Positions 23,182 to 35,500 of a stretch of DNA of 64,000 nt are shown piece after piece. The stretch spans positions 2,232,001 to 2,296,000 of the forward strand of contig NBBA01000001.1 in NCBI GenBank assembly GCA_002794785.1. Direction: 5' to 3'. The notes beneath the pieces were generated by a model. That model worked only from the letters and a program-made list of their open reading frames with translations. It did no database searches and had not been told where the DNA came from. The translations under genes were made by a program, and so were the position numbers. This DNA comes from Coniferiporia sulphurascens (taxonomy: Eukaryota; Basidiomycota; Agaricomycetes; Hymenochaetales; Hymenochaetaceae). Numbering within the stretch: position 1 is the stretch's first letter; every line of letters starts with the position of its first letter.

Positions 23182-24678
23182 ATGTCCAAAACCCAGTATC
23201 CTTTCTGGTGAGTCTGGTATTTCACATTCAAGTTGTCATTCTTATCGGCTATGGTCGTAGGCTAGGAGGCAAGTCCTAATTGCTTGGATTTTTCGTTTTG
23301 ACGCGATCTTGGCCCATCTTATCTTAGGCGTCGCGGCATCGAGTACGGTTAAATTTATTTGAAGCGTCGTTTCAGTGGTGGTAAACGTTTTTTTCCCTCT
23401 CCATTCTAGTGGCAGCATGCTGTACACACCCGCTCGATCTGACGAAGGTGTACGTCCTTTTGAACTGTTGGCTATACCGCTGCTGAGTATGTTCCTTTTC
23501 AGCCGAATGCAGACGCTTGCCAGACACTTTTCCGGGTCCAGGCCTCCTTCCACTTTTCATGTACTCCGTGTCGCTATTTCGGACGCTGGATTACGCAGCC
23601 TGTATACGGGGCTGACTGCCTCCTTAATGCGTCAAATGACGTATTCATTGGTACGACTGGGAAGCTACGACAAAATTAAGAAGCGTCTTGCAGGTGATGG
23701 GACTGCCAGCACAAGCCAACTTCTGTTAGCAGCAGGTATCGCAGGTGGTTTGGGAGGTGTTGCGGGAAATCCAGCCGGTGAATATCCCCCTTTCGAGCTT
23801 GACGAGAGTCCACACCATTAATCCGCCACCAGATATCCTTCTAGTTCGAATGACCACTGACCAACTCCGTCCTCCTGAAGAAAGGTTTGGATATCCAAAT
23901 GCCTTGAGCGGCCTGATAAGCCTTGTTAAACAGGAGGGCGTGAGGGGTTTATACCGGGGCCTTGGGACAAATACTGTACGAAATTTTTTTTGGAGGACTT
24001 GTTTTCTATCGTTAATGCTTAGCTTTTCTTGTCCAGTCTAGAGCAATATTGATGAATGTAAGCTTTAATGGCCCTCCTCCCACTTTGATTACAGAGAAAG
24101 CTTGTTCTACAGGCTTCGCAGGTTGGATCGTGAGTGTCTTTCTTCGATCGCGAATTTGAAGTTTTGTTACCGATCAATTCTTTAGATACGATTTCTTTAA
24201 AGAGATGCTACTTGTGCACAGGTTGCCTGTTTTCGATTATCAGTTTCGAGACGGAATCGGGCTACATTGCTTCGCCAGTGTTTGCGCAGGATTTGTAGCG
24301 ACAAGTAAGTATTTCTTTTCTTTTGCAATGCTTGTTGCGATGTTTGACTGTGTTTTCTAAGCCATCTGCGCCCCGTTTGACGTAATGAAATCGAGACTGA
24401 TGTCCGTGGTAAATAGCTTGATCCCTTCCTTATGATCGCCTAATGTTCACGAACAACTCAGTCACACAATATAAGTCCCGTTGAAGTGTTCGCCCAGTCC
24501 CTTAGGAACGAAGGGCCTAGATTTCTTTTCAAAGGCTGGACTCCTGCGTTCATACGTTTAGGTCCAAATACTGTGTTGCTCTTTGTTTTCTTCGAGGTAA
24601 GTCGCCACAGTCACCAGCGTTTCTATCTCGTTGTGACATTTTGCACAGCAATTAAAGGGGCTATGGGCGAGGTGGTGA
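23182..24678 (+). CDS. DIC1: Mitochondrial carrier, dicarboxylate-carrier (DIC1) type
   Basis: Inner-membrane solute carrier with three tandem repeats. The spliced start is MSKTQYPFWLGGVAASMAAC, then the first signature THPLDLTKVRMQT. The second repeat has GNPADILLVRM and the third CAPFDVMKSRLMS (near 24365). LRNEGPRFLFKGWTPAFIRL follows, and the protein ends FFEQLKGLWARW with the stop at 24678. The DLTK/RMQ start, the TDQLRPPEER insert and ILMNASQVGSYDFFKE match the dicarboxylate carrier group (phosphate/malate/succinate exchange) better than the oxoglutarate or oxaloacetate carriers, but substrate is inferred. The gene is split by about ten introns. Exon 2 is only 8 nt and its downstream intron has a GC donor. 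Confidence 0.9.
23261..23268 (+). other. 8-nt micro-exon of the carrier gene
   Basis: The bases GCTAGGAG lie between acceptor GTCGTAG and donor GCAAGT. With exon 1 (23182-23207) and exon 3 (from 23328) they encode FWLGGVAAS, the conserved start of dicarboxylate carriers. Skipping the 8 nt breaks the frame. Confidence 0.85.
23269..23327 (+). other. GC-AG intron in the carrier gene
   Basis: The donor is GAG|GCAAGT and the acceptor ATCTTAG. The alternative GT four bases downstream gives the wrong phase for GVAASMAACCTHP. Confidence 0.85.
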
Positions 24679-24885
24679 TATTTTTAAGACGCACAACAGG
24701 AATGAACGATAGACTTAGATCATAGACAGATTTCTAGTTATGCATTTTTGGTTAATCCCGGTAGATAACACTCTAGCTTTACGTCTAGATTTTGGTATTT
24801 GGTGACAAGCTTAAGGCGCGGGAATATGCTTTTGTCTCACCAAATCTATGGATCGGCCCAGGATTAACATAGAGTATGCGAAGTA

Positions 24886-25376
24886 CAGTTGACTATCTCA
24901 TAATGCATAGGGTCTGTCCCCGGTTTTTTCTATGCATTAAGAGATATTATTCATGAGCAGATGTCACGAATATGTGACTAAGCGTGACATGTATTACAAA
25001 TGATGTGATTGTGTGACATTTGTGTGACTTAAATCGCCAAATGTGTACTTAGTGGAGAGCCCAAAGAGGAAGTAATGTGTAACCATAATGAAATGAAAGA
25101 GATTCCTGTAATACGTCTATTTCTGGAGGGATTTTAGGGTACTGTATAACCAATTAGGGGTTGGCAACCAAAAAATTATTCTCAACTTTGGACACAGACA
25201 GCCCACAGACAGCCTAAAATAGCACCTATTAATGCATAATACCCTCCAAAACTTATGCATTATGCGATAGTGGATTTTTTTGCATAATTGGCAGGGATGG
25301 ACCTAGTCCCCACCAAATTTTATGCATTAGTAGATAATATGCACTATTAGCTCATGCATTATGAGATAATCAACTG
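24886..25376. mobile_element. MITE with 23-bp terminal inverted repeats and TA duplication
   Basis: The left end CAGTTGACTATCTCATAATG (continuing CAT) is the inverted complement of the right end with one mismatch. Both ends are flanked directly by TA (24884-24885 and 25377-25378), as expected for Tc1/mariner or pogo-type insertion. The element is 491 bp, AT-rich and has no transposase frame, so it is non-autonomous. Related ATGCATTA-GAGATA subterminal pieces lie inside both ends (near 24918 and 25321), and a TGTGAC motif recurs several times between 24960 and 25030. Confidence 0.88.
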
Positions 25377-25569
25377 TATTTGTTTTTCAGGAGACTCTGG
25401 CCGCCTAGCGAGGCCCCTGACAGAAAGCAATTCGTGTGCTTCATGTGTAAAAATTCCGGCTTTCATATTGTTTTCAGCGGAAATCCTTTAACTGTCTTGC
25501 ATATGTCAAAGTGTTTCTCATTATACCTATAGAGTACTTTAAGTTTAAGTAGGGCCGACAGAAACAGGA

Positions 25570-26008
25570 AGGAGGTCAGACGCCTTCATTCAAGTTGTTT
25601 TCATGAGCCAAACATTCCACCTTGTCTATAGACATAACAATATGCTTTTTAACGCTGATTATGGGGCCCTCCTACACTGAGTCGAGTTGTTTGTCAGTGA
25701 GCAGTAGAAAAGGTGTTTAGCGTGACCGGCTCTTCCGTTTTTTCCGGCCGATCCGTAACTTTTTAAGTATTTGAAAAGTTACGGACCGGCCTAAAAGGGA
25801 AGGAGATTAAATACCCCAAGTCGTTTTTTATGACCCAGAACATAGTTTCAGCTTGTCTATAGGCGTTTCAGTATTTTAAACCAATAATTAAGTCCTCATA
25901 CACTGAGTCGAATTGTTTTGTCCTCTTGAGCAGTAGATGAGCAGCAGAAAAAATGTTTGACGCACAGTGTGAGCCTCCTTCCTTTTCGGCACGTCCGCAA
26001 CTTTTTAC
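25570..26008. repeat. Degenerate direct repeat, two copies of about 200 bp
   Basis: Copy A (about 25570-25767) and copy B (about 25801-26008) share, in order, CTTGTCTATAG, CACTGAGTCGA, TTGTTT, GAGCAGTAGA, TTCCGTTTT/TTCCTTTTC and TCCGTAACTTTTT/TCCGCAACTTTTT, with mismatches and small gaps. I recognise no transposon domain in either. Confidence 0.75.
25746..25791. repeat. Hairpin-forming inverted repeat
   Basis: GGCCGATCCGTAACTTTT and its near-perfect complement AAAAGTTACGGACCGGCC are separated by a short loop. It sits exactly between the two direct-repeat copies. Confidence 0.8.
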
Positions 26009-26155
26009 ATCCACCAAAAACCAACGTACTTACGTAAGTAAGTAAGTAATAAGGTTCGCATGCCGCGCGTCTCCGACGTTCACCCTACTTGGACTCCAAC
26101 CACTTGCTACCCCTCCCGGTTTCAACTTACGTCCGATAAAGCAACTGACAACACA

Positions 26156-28220
26156 ATGTCCGGCCACGATAACGAGGAACTTATCGACTACGAGGACGAG
26201 CAGGACGTGATTACTAATGGCGCTGCAGTGTCAACTTCGAATGGTGCCGCTGCCACAGCAGCTGATGGCGACGACAAGGAGAAGAAAAACTTTTCGGGTA
26301 TTCATTCCACGGGCTTTCGGTATGGTTTTGGCTTGGACCAAGTAGTGATAAGTCTATAACACCTTTGTTTTTCAGGGATTTCCTTCTGAAGCCTGAGCTA
26401 CTGCGCGCCATTAGCGACCTCGGATTTGAGCATCCATCCGAAGGTGAGATATTTCCATTGTATCCATATTTGTCCCAACTGCAGAGCTCTGCGTTAGTGA
26501 TTGTTCAAACGTGCTGATACGTCCCTTTAATAGTCCAGCAAGAATGTATTCCTCAGGCTGTTCTTGGAATGGATGTACTATGTCAAGCGAAGTCGGGCCA
26601 CGGGAAAACTGCGGTTTTTGTTCTGGCAACGCTCCAGCAACTCGAACCGGTCAACGGGGAGGTCTCTGTACTCGTTCTCTGTCACACCAGAGAGCTCGCA
26701 TTCCAGATTCGCAATGAATACAACCGGTTCGCAAAGTACATGCCGGACGTTCGTATCAGCACTTTCTACGGCGGAACACCAGTCCAAAAAGACGCAGAAA
26801 TTCTAAAAGACAAGACGAAATGTCCGCACATTGTTGTTGCCACACCTGGACGTCTTAATGCTCTTGCGAGAGACAAAATATTGGCGCCGACACACGTCAA
26901 ACACTTCGTTCTTGACGAATGCGATAAAATGCTCGAACAGCTCGGTTAGTCTCGCGAAATTTCGGCCCAATCCTCCTTTTCTACGTTTCGTGGCGCCGTT
27001 CGCGTCCAAATGATGACATTCCTGTGCTTCCCTCCGCCTGTCGTTTACACACCGATAGTCAAGATGACTTCGATCCGCATTGATAGGAGTCTTCGACTGC
27101 AGTGGCTCCATTGCGTGCCGTTGTCGGAAGGATATCGATTGATTGGACAAGATAATTAAGGCAATGTTGTAGCATTTGAGGAGGCATATTATTGGGGGTG
27201 GGACTGCCAGAGTTTCAATTTCGTCTCCTCCTTTTCTACCTCACACTCGCGATATGGACGTGATATCTTATTTTTTCGACAAACCTGTAGACATGCGCCG
27301 TGACGTCCAGGAGATCTTCCGTGTAACCCCACACCACAAACAGGTCATGATGTTCAGTGCAACCCTCGCAAAGGATATCCGAGTAACGTGCAAGAAATTT
27401 ATGGCGAACGTAAGCTAATCCAGATAGATATTATCACAGATTATTGATTGGGTATTTTTTTAGCCTCTTGAAATCTTCGTTGACGATGAAACAAAGCTCA
27501 CTCTGCATGGCTTGCAGCAGCATTACGTTAAGCTCGAAGAAGTCCAAAAGAATAGGAAGCTGAATGAGCTACTCGACTCGCTGGAGTTCAATCAGGCGCG
27601 GTACTTCCTTTGGGGATCTTCCAGTCAACTAACTTCTTTTTCAGGTTGTCATCTTCGTGAAGTCTGTTGCTCGAGCGATCGAGCTCGACAAGTTGCTGCA
27701 GTCCTGCAACTTCCCGAGTATAAGCATCCATTCTGGTCTAGCACAGGAGGAGCGGTACGTATGTTCGACGTTTGCAGAGGAAAGGTTTTCTCATGACTCT
27801 TGCATTAGTATCAACCGTTATACTGCATTCAAGGCCTTTGAGAAGCGTATTTTGGTAGCAACGGACATTTTTGGTCGAGGCATTGACGTTGAACGTGTCA
27901 ATATTGTCATCAATTACGACTGTCCGCCAGATGCGGATAGCTATCTTCACCGTGTCGGGTAAGACCTTTGATTTCCTGGTTATTTCTATCCACGGCTCAC
28001 GTCTATTGTTAGTCGTGCCGGGCGTTTCGGGACAAAGGGCCTTGCTATCACTTTTGTATCGTCTGAGGCCGACCAGACAGTGATGAGCCAAATTCAGGCC
28101 AGGTTTGAGGTGGCAGTTCCAGAGCTGCCTGACAGAATCGACTCAGCGAGCTACAGTGAGTTCAGCATGTTTTATTTACATTTGCTCTTCCTAATGTTGC
28201 TTTCATTAGTGACGTCTTGA
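26156..28220 (+). CDS. SUB2: DEAD-box RNA helicase Sub2 (UAP56/DDX39B)
   Basis: RNA helicase of the spliceosome and TREX complex, coupling splicing to mRNA export. The start [18 protein letters not shown] is the typical acidic N-terminus. The core follows: [14 protein letters not shown], the Q-motif [15 protein letters not shown], motif I AKSGHGKT (26590; usually AKSGMGKT or AKSGLGKT, so His at the variable position), [10 protein letters not shown], motif II DECD (26922), [21 protein letters not shown] and [13 protein letters not shown]. The end SYMTS is created by a last intron and stops at 28220. An unusually long intron (26945-27290) splits the gene just after motif II; the others are short. 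Confidence 0.95.
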
Positions 28221-29567
28221 GGGAACGCTATCTCTCTTTACAATGCCTCCTGATGCTAGTGTGTCGTTGGAATGTGAATGCTGAGGACTAAAGTCTTGTG
28301 GTCGACTGCTCTTATTTCCTCCTTCTTGTAATTATATTTGATCCGTATGTATCAATCATGACCTTCTGTTCTGAGCATTAATGAGTGAGATATGACTCGG
28401 GGAGGTCGTTCAGACTAATCAAATTGTACTGCTCCAGTCCGATGAAGACCTCGGGCAAATAATTTGGGATGCAATAATTCAATGCACAAAGGAAAGTCGC
28501 TCTGTGATTTAGGTTTGCCGACAATGGGAAACGCCTACAAAGCGTTTTTCAGTGGCACGACCTGAGTACGGCGAAAACTGTATGGATCACTGCGTGCGTG
28601 AGGGAAGTTATTATTGGGTTTTTGATGGGAAGCTCGCCTATCCATGTTGCAAACTTCCAGTATTTTCCCCCTACTGCAACTCAAACTCATTCAGATACTT
28701 CGTATTATGTACTACACGCTGGACATATTTCCAGGCCATCTGTGAAGTTTCCGCAGCAGTTTGTATTTGCGCGAACGTGAGCCTGAAGGCGGAGGTGCCC
28801 CTTCTAAGGGCCTTCTTGCAAAGTTTCAGCTACACATTGTCACAGTAATCTTTACGAAAGGGATGGGTTTAGCAAGACTCCGCGATGATGGTGAGTTCCA
28901 TTTTTACAGCAGCTGTTCAGACTGCCAGTACCAATGGATACGGCTCATGTACTGCTGCTCTACCGTAATACATTAATTTAGCTAAGCAGGACTGACTGTT
29001 GGGTAGCGAAAGAGAAAAGAGAAAATGCAGTACAATTTTCTAAAGGGTTGATAAAGATAGCGAGTCACGACTCACGCACGACCTCACGGGAACGTTCAAA
29101 TACTGATCACGTCTCTACGGTCACCGTGGAAAATGAGCACGCCGTGAGAACTGTCCAGTCCCGCGTAGCTTTGTCCGATCACCTTCCTATTTGCGAGGAT
29201 CGCATTCTTCCGAGTCGAATCATGACTTATATCTACCTGTAGATTGGTGCAGTCCCATTACTAGTTGGTGATTGTACTAGGTTCACTGTCCAGCAGGTTC
29301 GGCCGGCGTCAGCAATCCCGTAGTTTGGTCTAGGCTCGCTTACGTACTCTCTACGTCATTGTGCGATCGCCCTGATTGAGTTCACGGTTTTGGAAGTGTC
29401 TCGGAGTGGGGCTCCATACATGTACTTGCTTTCCTCGCTTTCTATGCATGTTTGAAGCCTCGCGTTTCTTGCTATCATCCCTGCAGGATAGAAAATTCTT
29501 TTAGTATCCCGTTTACTTACGGACAACATCATCTATCATCTAGCAGCGTCGAGCCACATTGTCGTAA
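28221..29567. other. Intergenic, about 1.35 kb, upstream of the histidine kinase
   Basis: SUB2 3' UTR followed by the histidine kinase promoter. A plus-strand open frame at 28552-28848 and smaller ones show no known domain. I see no repeat or RNA gene. Confidence 0.45.
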
Positions 29568-32500
29568 ATGAGGCGCAAGCTTGTGCAGCCTCTCCCTAAT
29601 CTCTTCTTCGCTGATAGGCAGCTCTCAATCCCGGGTTTCATATTTGAAACGGTATGTTAAGTTCGCCGGTATGGGAATGATGTGTTAATGTCTGTTTGTT
29701 TGGAATGTAATTTAGGCGACGACATGGGACGATACAGGAAGCCAGACGTTCCTAGCCGTAGGGACGGATCTAAAGGATGGCTCGGAAATATTGGCTAAGA
29801 TTGCTCCAGCCACAGGAAGTGGTGCAATATGCTTGGAGCGTGAAGCACACATGTATGTGACCTCACAAGGGTAGAATATCTCGTGTTTTATTGATTTTGA
29901 TTAACGTATGCAGACTTGACCGACTTTCTGGCATATCCGAAGCAATGGTCATAGTATTGCGGGTGGTAGACCTTATGACATTACCGAAGGAGAGTGGAGA
30001 CTGCGTGGTCCTTCTACTGTCACACCCTGGACCTAATCTCCTCGGCCGTTACTTTCCACCGCATAAAGTAAACGAGCTGCTCCTCGGTCGTGTTCCGAAC
30101 GCACGGCCCCCCTCTTCTCTTGAAGACATTTATGTGGTCGGAGAGCCTGATTTTCAAGAAGACTATGGCACATTTGGGAGTATGGATCTTGCCTCGTTCC
30201 TGGAGTGAGTTAAAACGCTGTGTTTTTGGATGCTGGTTCCTCTAAACTTTTGTTCAACAAGGTTTGCTATCCAATCAACCCATTGTCTTGAAATAATACA
30301 CAAGTGCGTTTGATTTTTTATCGTTTTATCGCTTTGTTCTGGAAATTAGACACGAATGTTCCTGACATTCTTCAGACAAGGAATTATTCACAGAGAAATC
30401 CGGGCAAATGCTTTTCATCTCAATGGACCATCGGGTTTAATACGCTTCGCTCACTTCGGCAACCGTTCTATTTCATTAGAGCAGTTAGGTGGACCATCTG
30501 CCCTCGTGATTGCAGCAGATACTCTCGAGGAATTTTCGAGGTGGAAGGTAAAAGAAGCGCTTTGTTACCTTGCCCCAGAACAAACTGGAAGCATCGAAAC
30601 GTCACATGAGGACCACCGAACAGACCTATATTCGTTGGGTATCTTATTCTGGACGCTGCTTTCCGGACAAGGTCAAATGCCATTCGAAGGGAGCCCCACA
30701 GAAATTCTCCACGCTATTGCTCAAAAGCGGCCTATGCCTGTTCACGAGTTCAGGAGAGACGTTCCTCATGTCGTTGCACTTATCATAGAAAAAGTCGGCT
30801 TCTTGTGTTGTCTCAGATTTTTATTGACGTTTATTAACATAAACCCTCAGCTTCTCGCAAAAAGTCCCGATGCTCGATATAGTAGCGCCTACGGACTGAA
30901 AGCCGATTTTCTCGAATGCCAAAGACGTTTACTGACTGCCGTATCTTCGCCAGTGTCTGAGCAGTCTTTGGAGGTAAACGACTCCGAAATGTCTTAGGGA
31001 GTAGTCACTTACTGCGCACTCAGCTCATTCCATCTTTTGAGATTGGTCTCGAGGACAAACATATGGTGAATACACCCTCGTCCTCTTTGTATGATTGTCT
31101 TATAGTTCTTCAAGGGATTCATCATTCCAAATATATTGGTACGTGAGCAAGACGTGGATGCCGTGCGCTTGCCATTTACCTTCGTGATAAAAGTTCGGCA
31201 GAGAAAGTGAACAGGAAAGCCTGCGAGTTGTGATACGTCAAGTGGCTTCAAGTCATGCCCGTCATTACATCCCTAGTATCCAACAGACTTCTGGCTCGCA
31301 GGGCGAAACAATTGATGAATGTAGCGAATCAGCACTGTCAAGCGGCAGCGACTCGTCATCTGGCGCTACTGTTTTCGCAATCGGAAAGAGTGGTGATTTA
31401 GAGATGGCTACGGGACTATCGACTAAAGTGATTTCGAAGCAGGCAGATGGCGCCAGCGCGGCGAAACTAACAACTTCCAGAGATGGTCAACATTCTAGGA
31501 CTTCCAGAAATGCCTCCAAAAGTCGGTTTAATCGAAGTAAGCTTTGCGATTGTTTATGGTATCAACATCTCATATCGTTGATTAGCCCGTTCCGTCGTGG
31601 TAGCGGGTCCAGCCGGGTGGGTCCATATGCCTCGTTTTAAATCCCCTGTACTGTAAATAACGCTTTTGACAGTGTTGGAAAGAGCTCTCTCATCCTTGCG
31701 AATCAGGCGAAGTGGAGATGTACGTGTATTTCTGGTGGACACTCATATCAGTTTTCCTGACGTAGATAAACAGCACACGGACTTTGGGGTCATGCGAAGT
31801 TCGAAAAGTCCGCTTCAGCACCTTTCACCGCTCTTGTAATTCCCGCTATAATTTGAATCTTGAAAGCAGACTAACCATCTTTGCAGCTTTCCTGCCTTTC
31901 ATCCGTGCTACGACAGTTGATGATCTTCCAGTCTGACCTTCAGCGTTTTGTTGTTACGTTACAAGCCCGCCTCGGACCATTGTTACATAACGCGCCTTTA
32001 TTATATGAAGGAGCTCCGGTATTCAAGGATGTGTTGCAGTCATTCGGCGTTGATGTCACAACACCAAAGGAACTGTTGTCGACAGCGGAGTTACGCATAC
32101 GTTTTCAAAGTCTGGTAGAACAAACGTTTGCCGTTTTGGCCGAAGTCCGCCTACTCGCACTGTTCCTCGATGATTTACATGAAGCGGACGAATCGTATGT
32201 CTGATTCTCAAATCGGAACGGTGAACCAATGTCATAAATCTCTACTATTAGTTCTTTGGACCTTATTCAGACTCTCGCTAACTCAAAGAGTCGGATGGTG
32301 AGTTATCTTCATGGTAAAGATCTTAGTGTTTCGCAAACCCTTGTTCTCCTTAGCTTCTCTTTTCGTCCGTAAGGACTGAAGATCCGTTCGTTTGGTTCAC
32401 TACCCTATTTGTAGGTTCATGCGGCTGATTCCTCTGATAGTGAAAAAGTGGAAAGATTGCGCCGCGTTTTTAGTAGCAAGTCTCGAAGAGTTACTTGGAT

Positions 32501-35500
32501 AACATTAGGACCTTTGCATTTCCATCCGGTAAATATTATTGCACAATTGACTTGGGAAAGCTGCTTACTCGCGCTGGCTGAGGCAGGTATTGTTACTTGT
32601 TTCGCAAACACTTCACCGCTCGAAGGAGGATTGTTCAGCTTTATCAAGGATTATATATCGGACATGTGGCGGTAACGCCTTCTCAGTGCGCAATTTTCTC
32701 ACCTCGTTACATCGACATCATCAGGTAGGCAATTTGAAAAAAAAAGTGATTAAACACTACTTCTTATCTTAGCCCACACCAGATTTCCTTTGACTGGCAT
32801 AAGAACTTTTGGCAGTTTGATCTGAAACAGATCGAGGCCAGTATGATGGCGGAAGAGTCACCCGCCTTCCCCGATCATCAAGCATATCTAGCCTCGCACT
32901 GGCGAGAACTTCCACCTGAGGCACAGAAATACCTCATTTGGGCAAGTCTTTTCGGGTCCATGTAAGTGCTTTGTCCTATATTCCGACTTTCGTCAACTAA
33001 TCTGTCCTCGATCGAAAAGCTTTAGGGTAGATGAGGCACGTCAGGACCTTCATTTAACTAACGACTTACTGAGAACGTGGTTTTCTTTGCCTCCAGGTGG
33101 CAACTGTAATTGACTGGGATGACTATAGCAGCAGCAGCGAAGAGGAATTCGAACCAGAAGGACCGCTGCACTCGCCGAGAACGCCAAGGATGAAGGACCG
33201 GATAAACATAAACACTACTCGGACGTCTATGAAGGGCATGCAAGCGGCCATATCAGAGGGCTGGCTCGTTCAGAGGGCGCGAGATATGTGCTCTTTCGCC
33301 CATGACCGTCATCATCAAACGGCCACCGCTATGGCAGAAGCGTTCCCGAAGGAGATCGTCGCTAATATGTCTTTGAGGGTTTGTCTGATACCCTCCTGTT
33401 GTGTGGTGGTTTAGTTGACGTATTCTTACAGATAGTTATGATGCTACTCAGTGACAATCGGGTGACTGATCCATATCGCGTGGCTGAGCATGCTAAACGG
33501 TAAGTGATTAGCTATTAAGCAGGCGTATAGCGAATATTTTAAACACACTTTCCCGATCTGTCCCTTTCGACAGATGCCTTAAACTCATTAAGGAACATAA
33601 CGTACGAGATGACGTGTTCAAACGGCTTTTCGACGCGGGTCTTTCTGCGTGGGCCCGTGGCGCACACGAGGTCAGATCTCGACGAAGCTCAAGTATGTAT
33701 ATCCTGGTTTCATCTGACTTTTGCAATTTATAGTTAGCTCTTGAGACCCTAAAAAATGCCCACGCTTTGGTTATCGAAGGGCATTGGCAGAGGGACTTTT
33801 ACAAAGCAATGACGCTACATCTGAAGTTGGCGGAGTGAGTTGAGTCGTTCAATGACATTCGTACATACGTTAACGTTGCGTGATAGACTTTACAACTGGA
33901 GAGGTGATTTTTATTTTATTTGAGGTAGTTGATTCTTACACGATTTTGTAGGTGATGTAAAGTTATCCAATGAGATGCTTGAGGCAGCGTTTCAAAGAGT
34001 AGAGACCCCTGAAGACAGATCTCAGTGCTTGAAGTTGAGGAGCCAAAACAAGTTTATGCTTAAAGAATTCTCTAGCGGACTCGAGGACACCTTAATGGCA
34101 CTAGAAATGCTCGGATTGAACGTTAACCTTTCACCTTCCCCGGAAGAGATGGATGTTCTGTTTAAAGAAGTAATGGACGAGATTCTCTCAATAGGTTTTG
34201 ATCGTGTTTTGAAGATACCGCGTACCAACGATCCCCGTGCCGAACTCACCGTACAGCTGCTTAACATGGCAGGAAAGTTTATATAATAATCGCTAAACCC
34301 CTGATACTGATTAATCGTTTAGGCATGAATGCATACTGGAGGAACGGCGATGGTTTCTCTGATGTCTCTATCATAAGTCTCATGGTGCGTCTGTGAAATT
34401 TACACTCAAACCGTCTTCCATAATAATGCTAGAAGTAGATCATAAAGGTGGCATTGCGGTGGGTAGAATTCACAATCAAAGTCATCTCTTTTACGATAGC
34501 TATTGGTGTATAATCCAGCTCTGGGATATGTGGTGGCACTGCGACTGGATTCCTTTGGGCTCTGGGGGGTTAGGAAGTTATCATCTTGTTACCAGAAACT
34601 ATAAACTGACGATTAAACTCATAGCCGCCGCCGAACAGCGGGACCTGTATGACCTCTCTAAAAACCTGGGCCGATTAGGTCTTCAACTGGCAGAGATGCA
34701 TGGGACGAGCTCTGACAGGTGGTCCGTTCCTTTTCCGGTCTTCATATGTGCTTGCGTGACATCACTTCCCACCAGCCGAGCTCTTGTGCTCTACTCATCG
34801 ATGGTAGGTTAGCCAAATATTTCCGGGTCCTCGCTAATCTGTATGAACAAGGTTTCGGGATATGATGAGGACCATGTATCTGCGAACATTCAGCGCTGCG
34901 AGCTCGCTCTAAAGTATGGCTTGTCCAGTGGAGACAGGTGATTGCACTTCTTTTTTTCTTTCTTTCATGGGTAAACTATATTGATACGCATAGGTTATTC
35001 TCTGAGTTCTCGCTAATTTACAACATAGTGAACCGACTGTTTTGTGGGGAACATCGTGCGTGCCACATCTGTTGTGAGATAAACCTACACTGATCTTTTG
35101 ATTTAAGTCAGTGAATTGGTGCTTGGGGCCGAGGATGTAGGTTTCTGCTTTGAGTCTGTGTCTGCCTGTGTTTATCCGTCCGTCCATAAAACTATAGGCA
35201 GTCAATGACATCATTTCGTGGACACCCACATCGGACAGAATCGCCATGGCTATGGGTATCTTACACTTTTTTGCTTTCATGTGATGACTGTAGTTAATAC
35301 ATTGAAGGTGTTCTGAACCTGGTTAGGGCTCTCGGAGGCTACGCGACACAACGTCCGTTATCGTCTACGGCAATTTTCGACAACGGAAAGTTTAAAGAGA
35401 AGACATATTTGAACGAGGTCGTTCTAACGTCTGGGAACGTGCCGTTGATTCTCGGTTGGTACAATGCATTCAAGGTACTTATCCTCTATCATCCTCATTT

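Larger units (their letters stand above)
24679..26155. other. Repeat-rich intergenic region between carrier gene and SUB2
   Basis: This 1.5 kb gap holds a MITE (24886-25376), a decayed direct repeat (about 25570-26008), a strong hairpin (25746-25791) and a short TAAG-type microsatellite near 26032-26050. The last part is the SUB2 promoter. No gene is seen. Confidence 0.8.

Noticed and set aside
26945..27290. C/D box snoRNA in the long SUB2 intron
   Set aside because: A perfect C box (ATGATGA, 27010-27016) occurs, but no CTGA D box or terminal stem lies at a suitable distance.
28552..28848. Plus-strand open frame between SUB2 and the histidine kinase
   Set aside because: No recognisable domain, odd residue composition and no splice-linked extension. 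Treated as chance.
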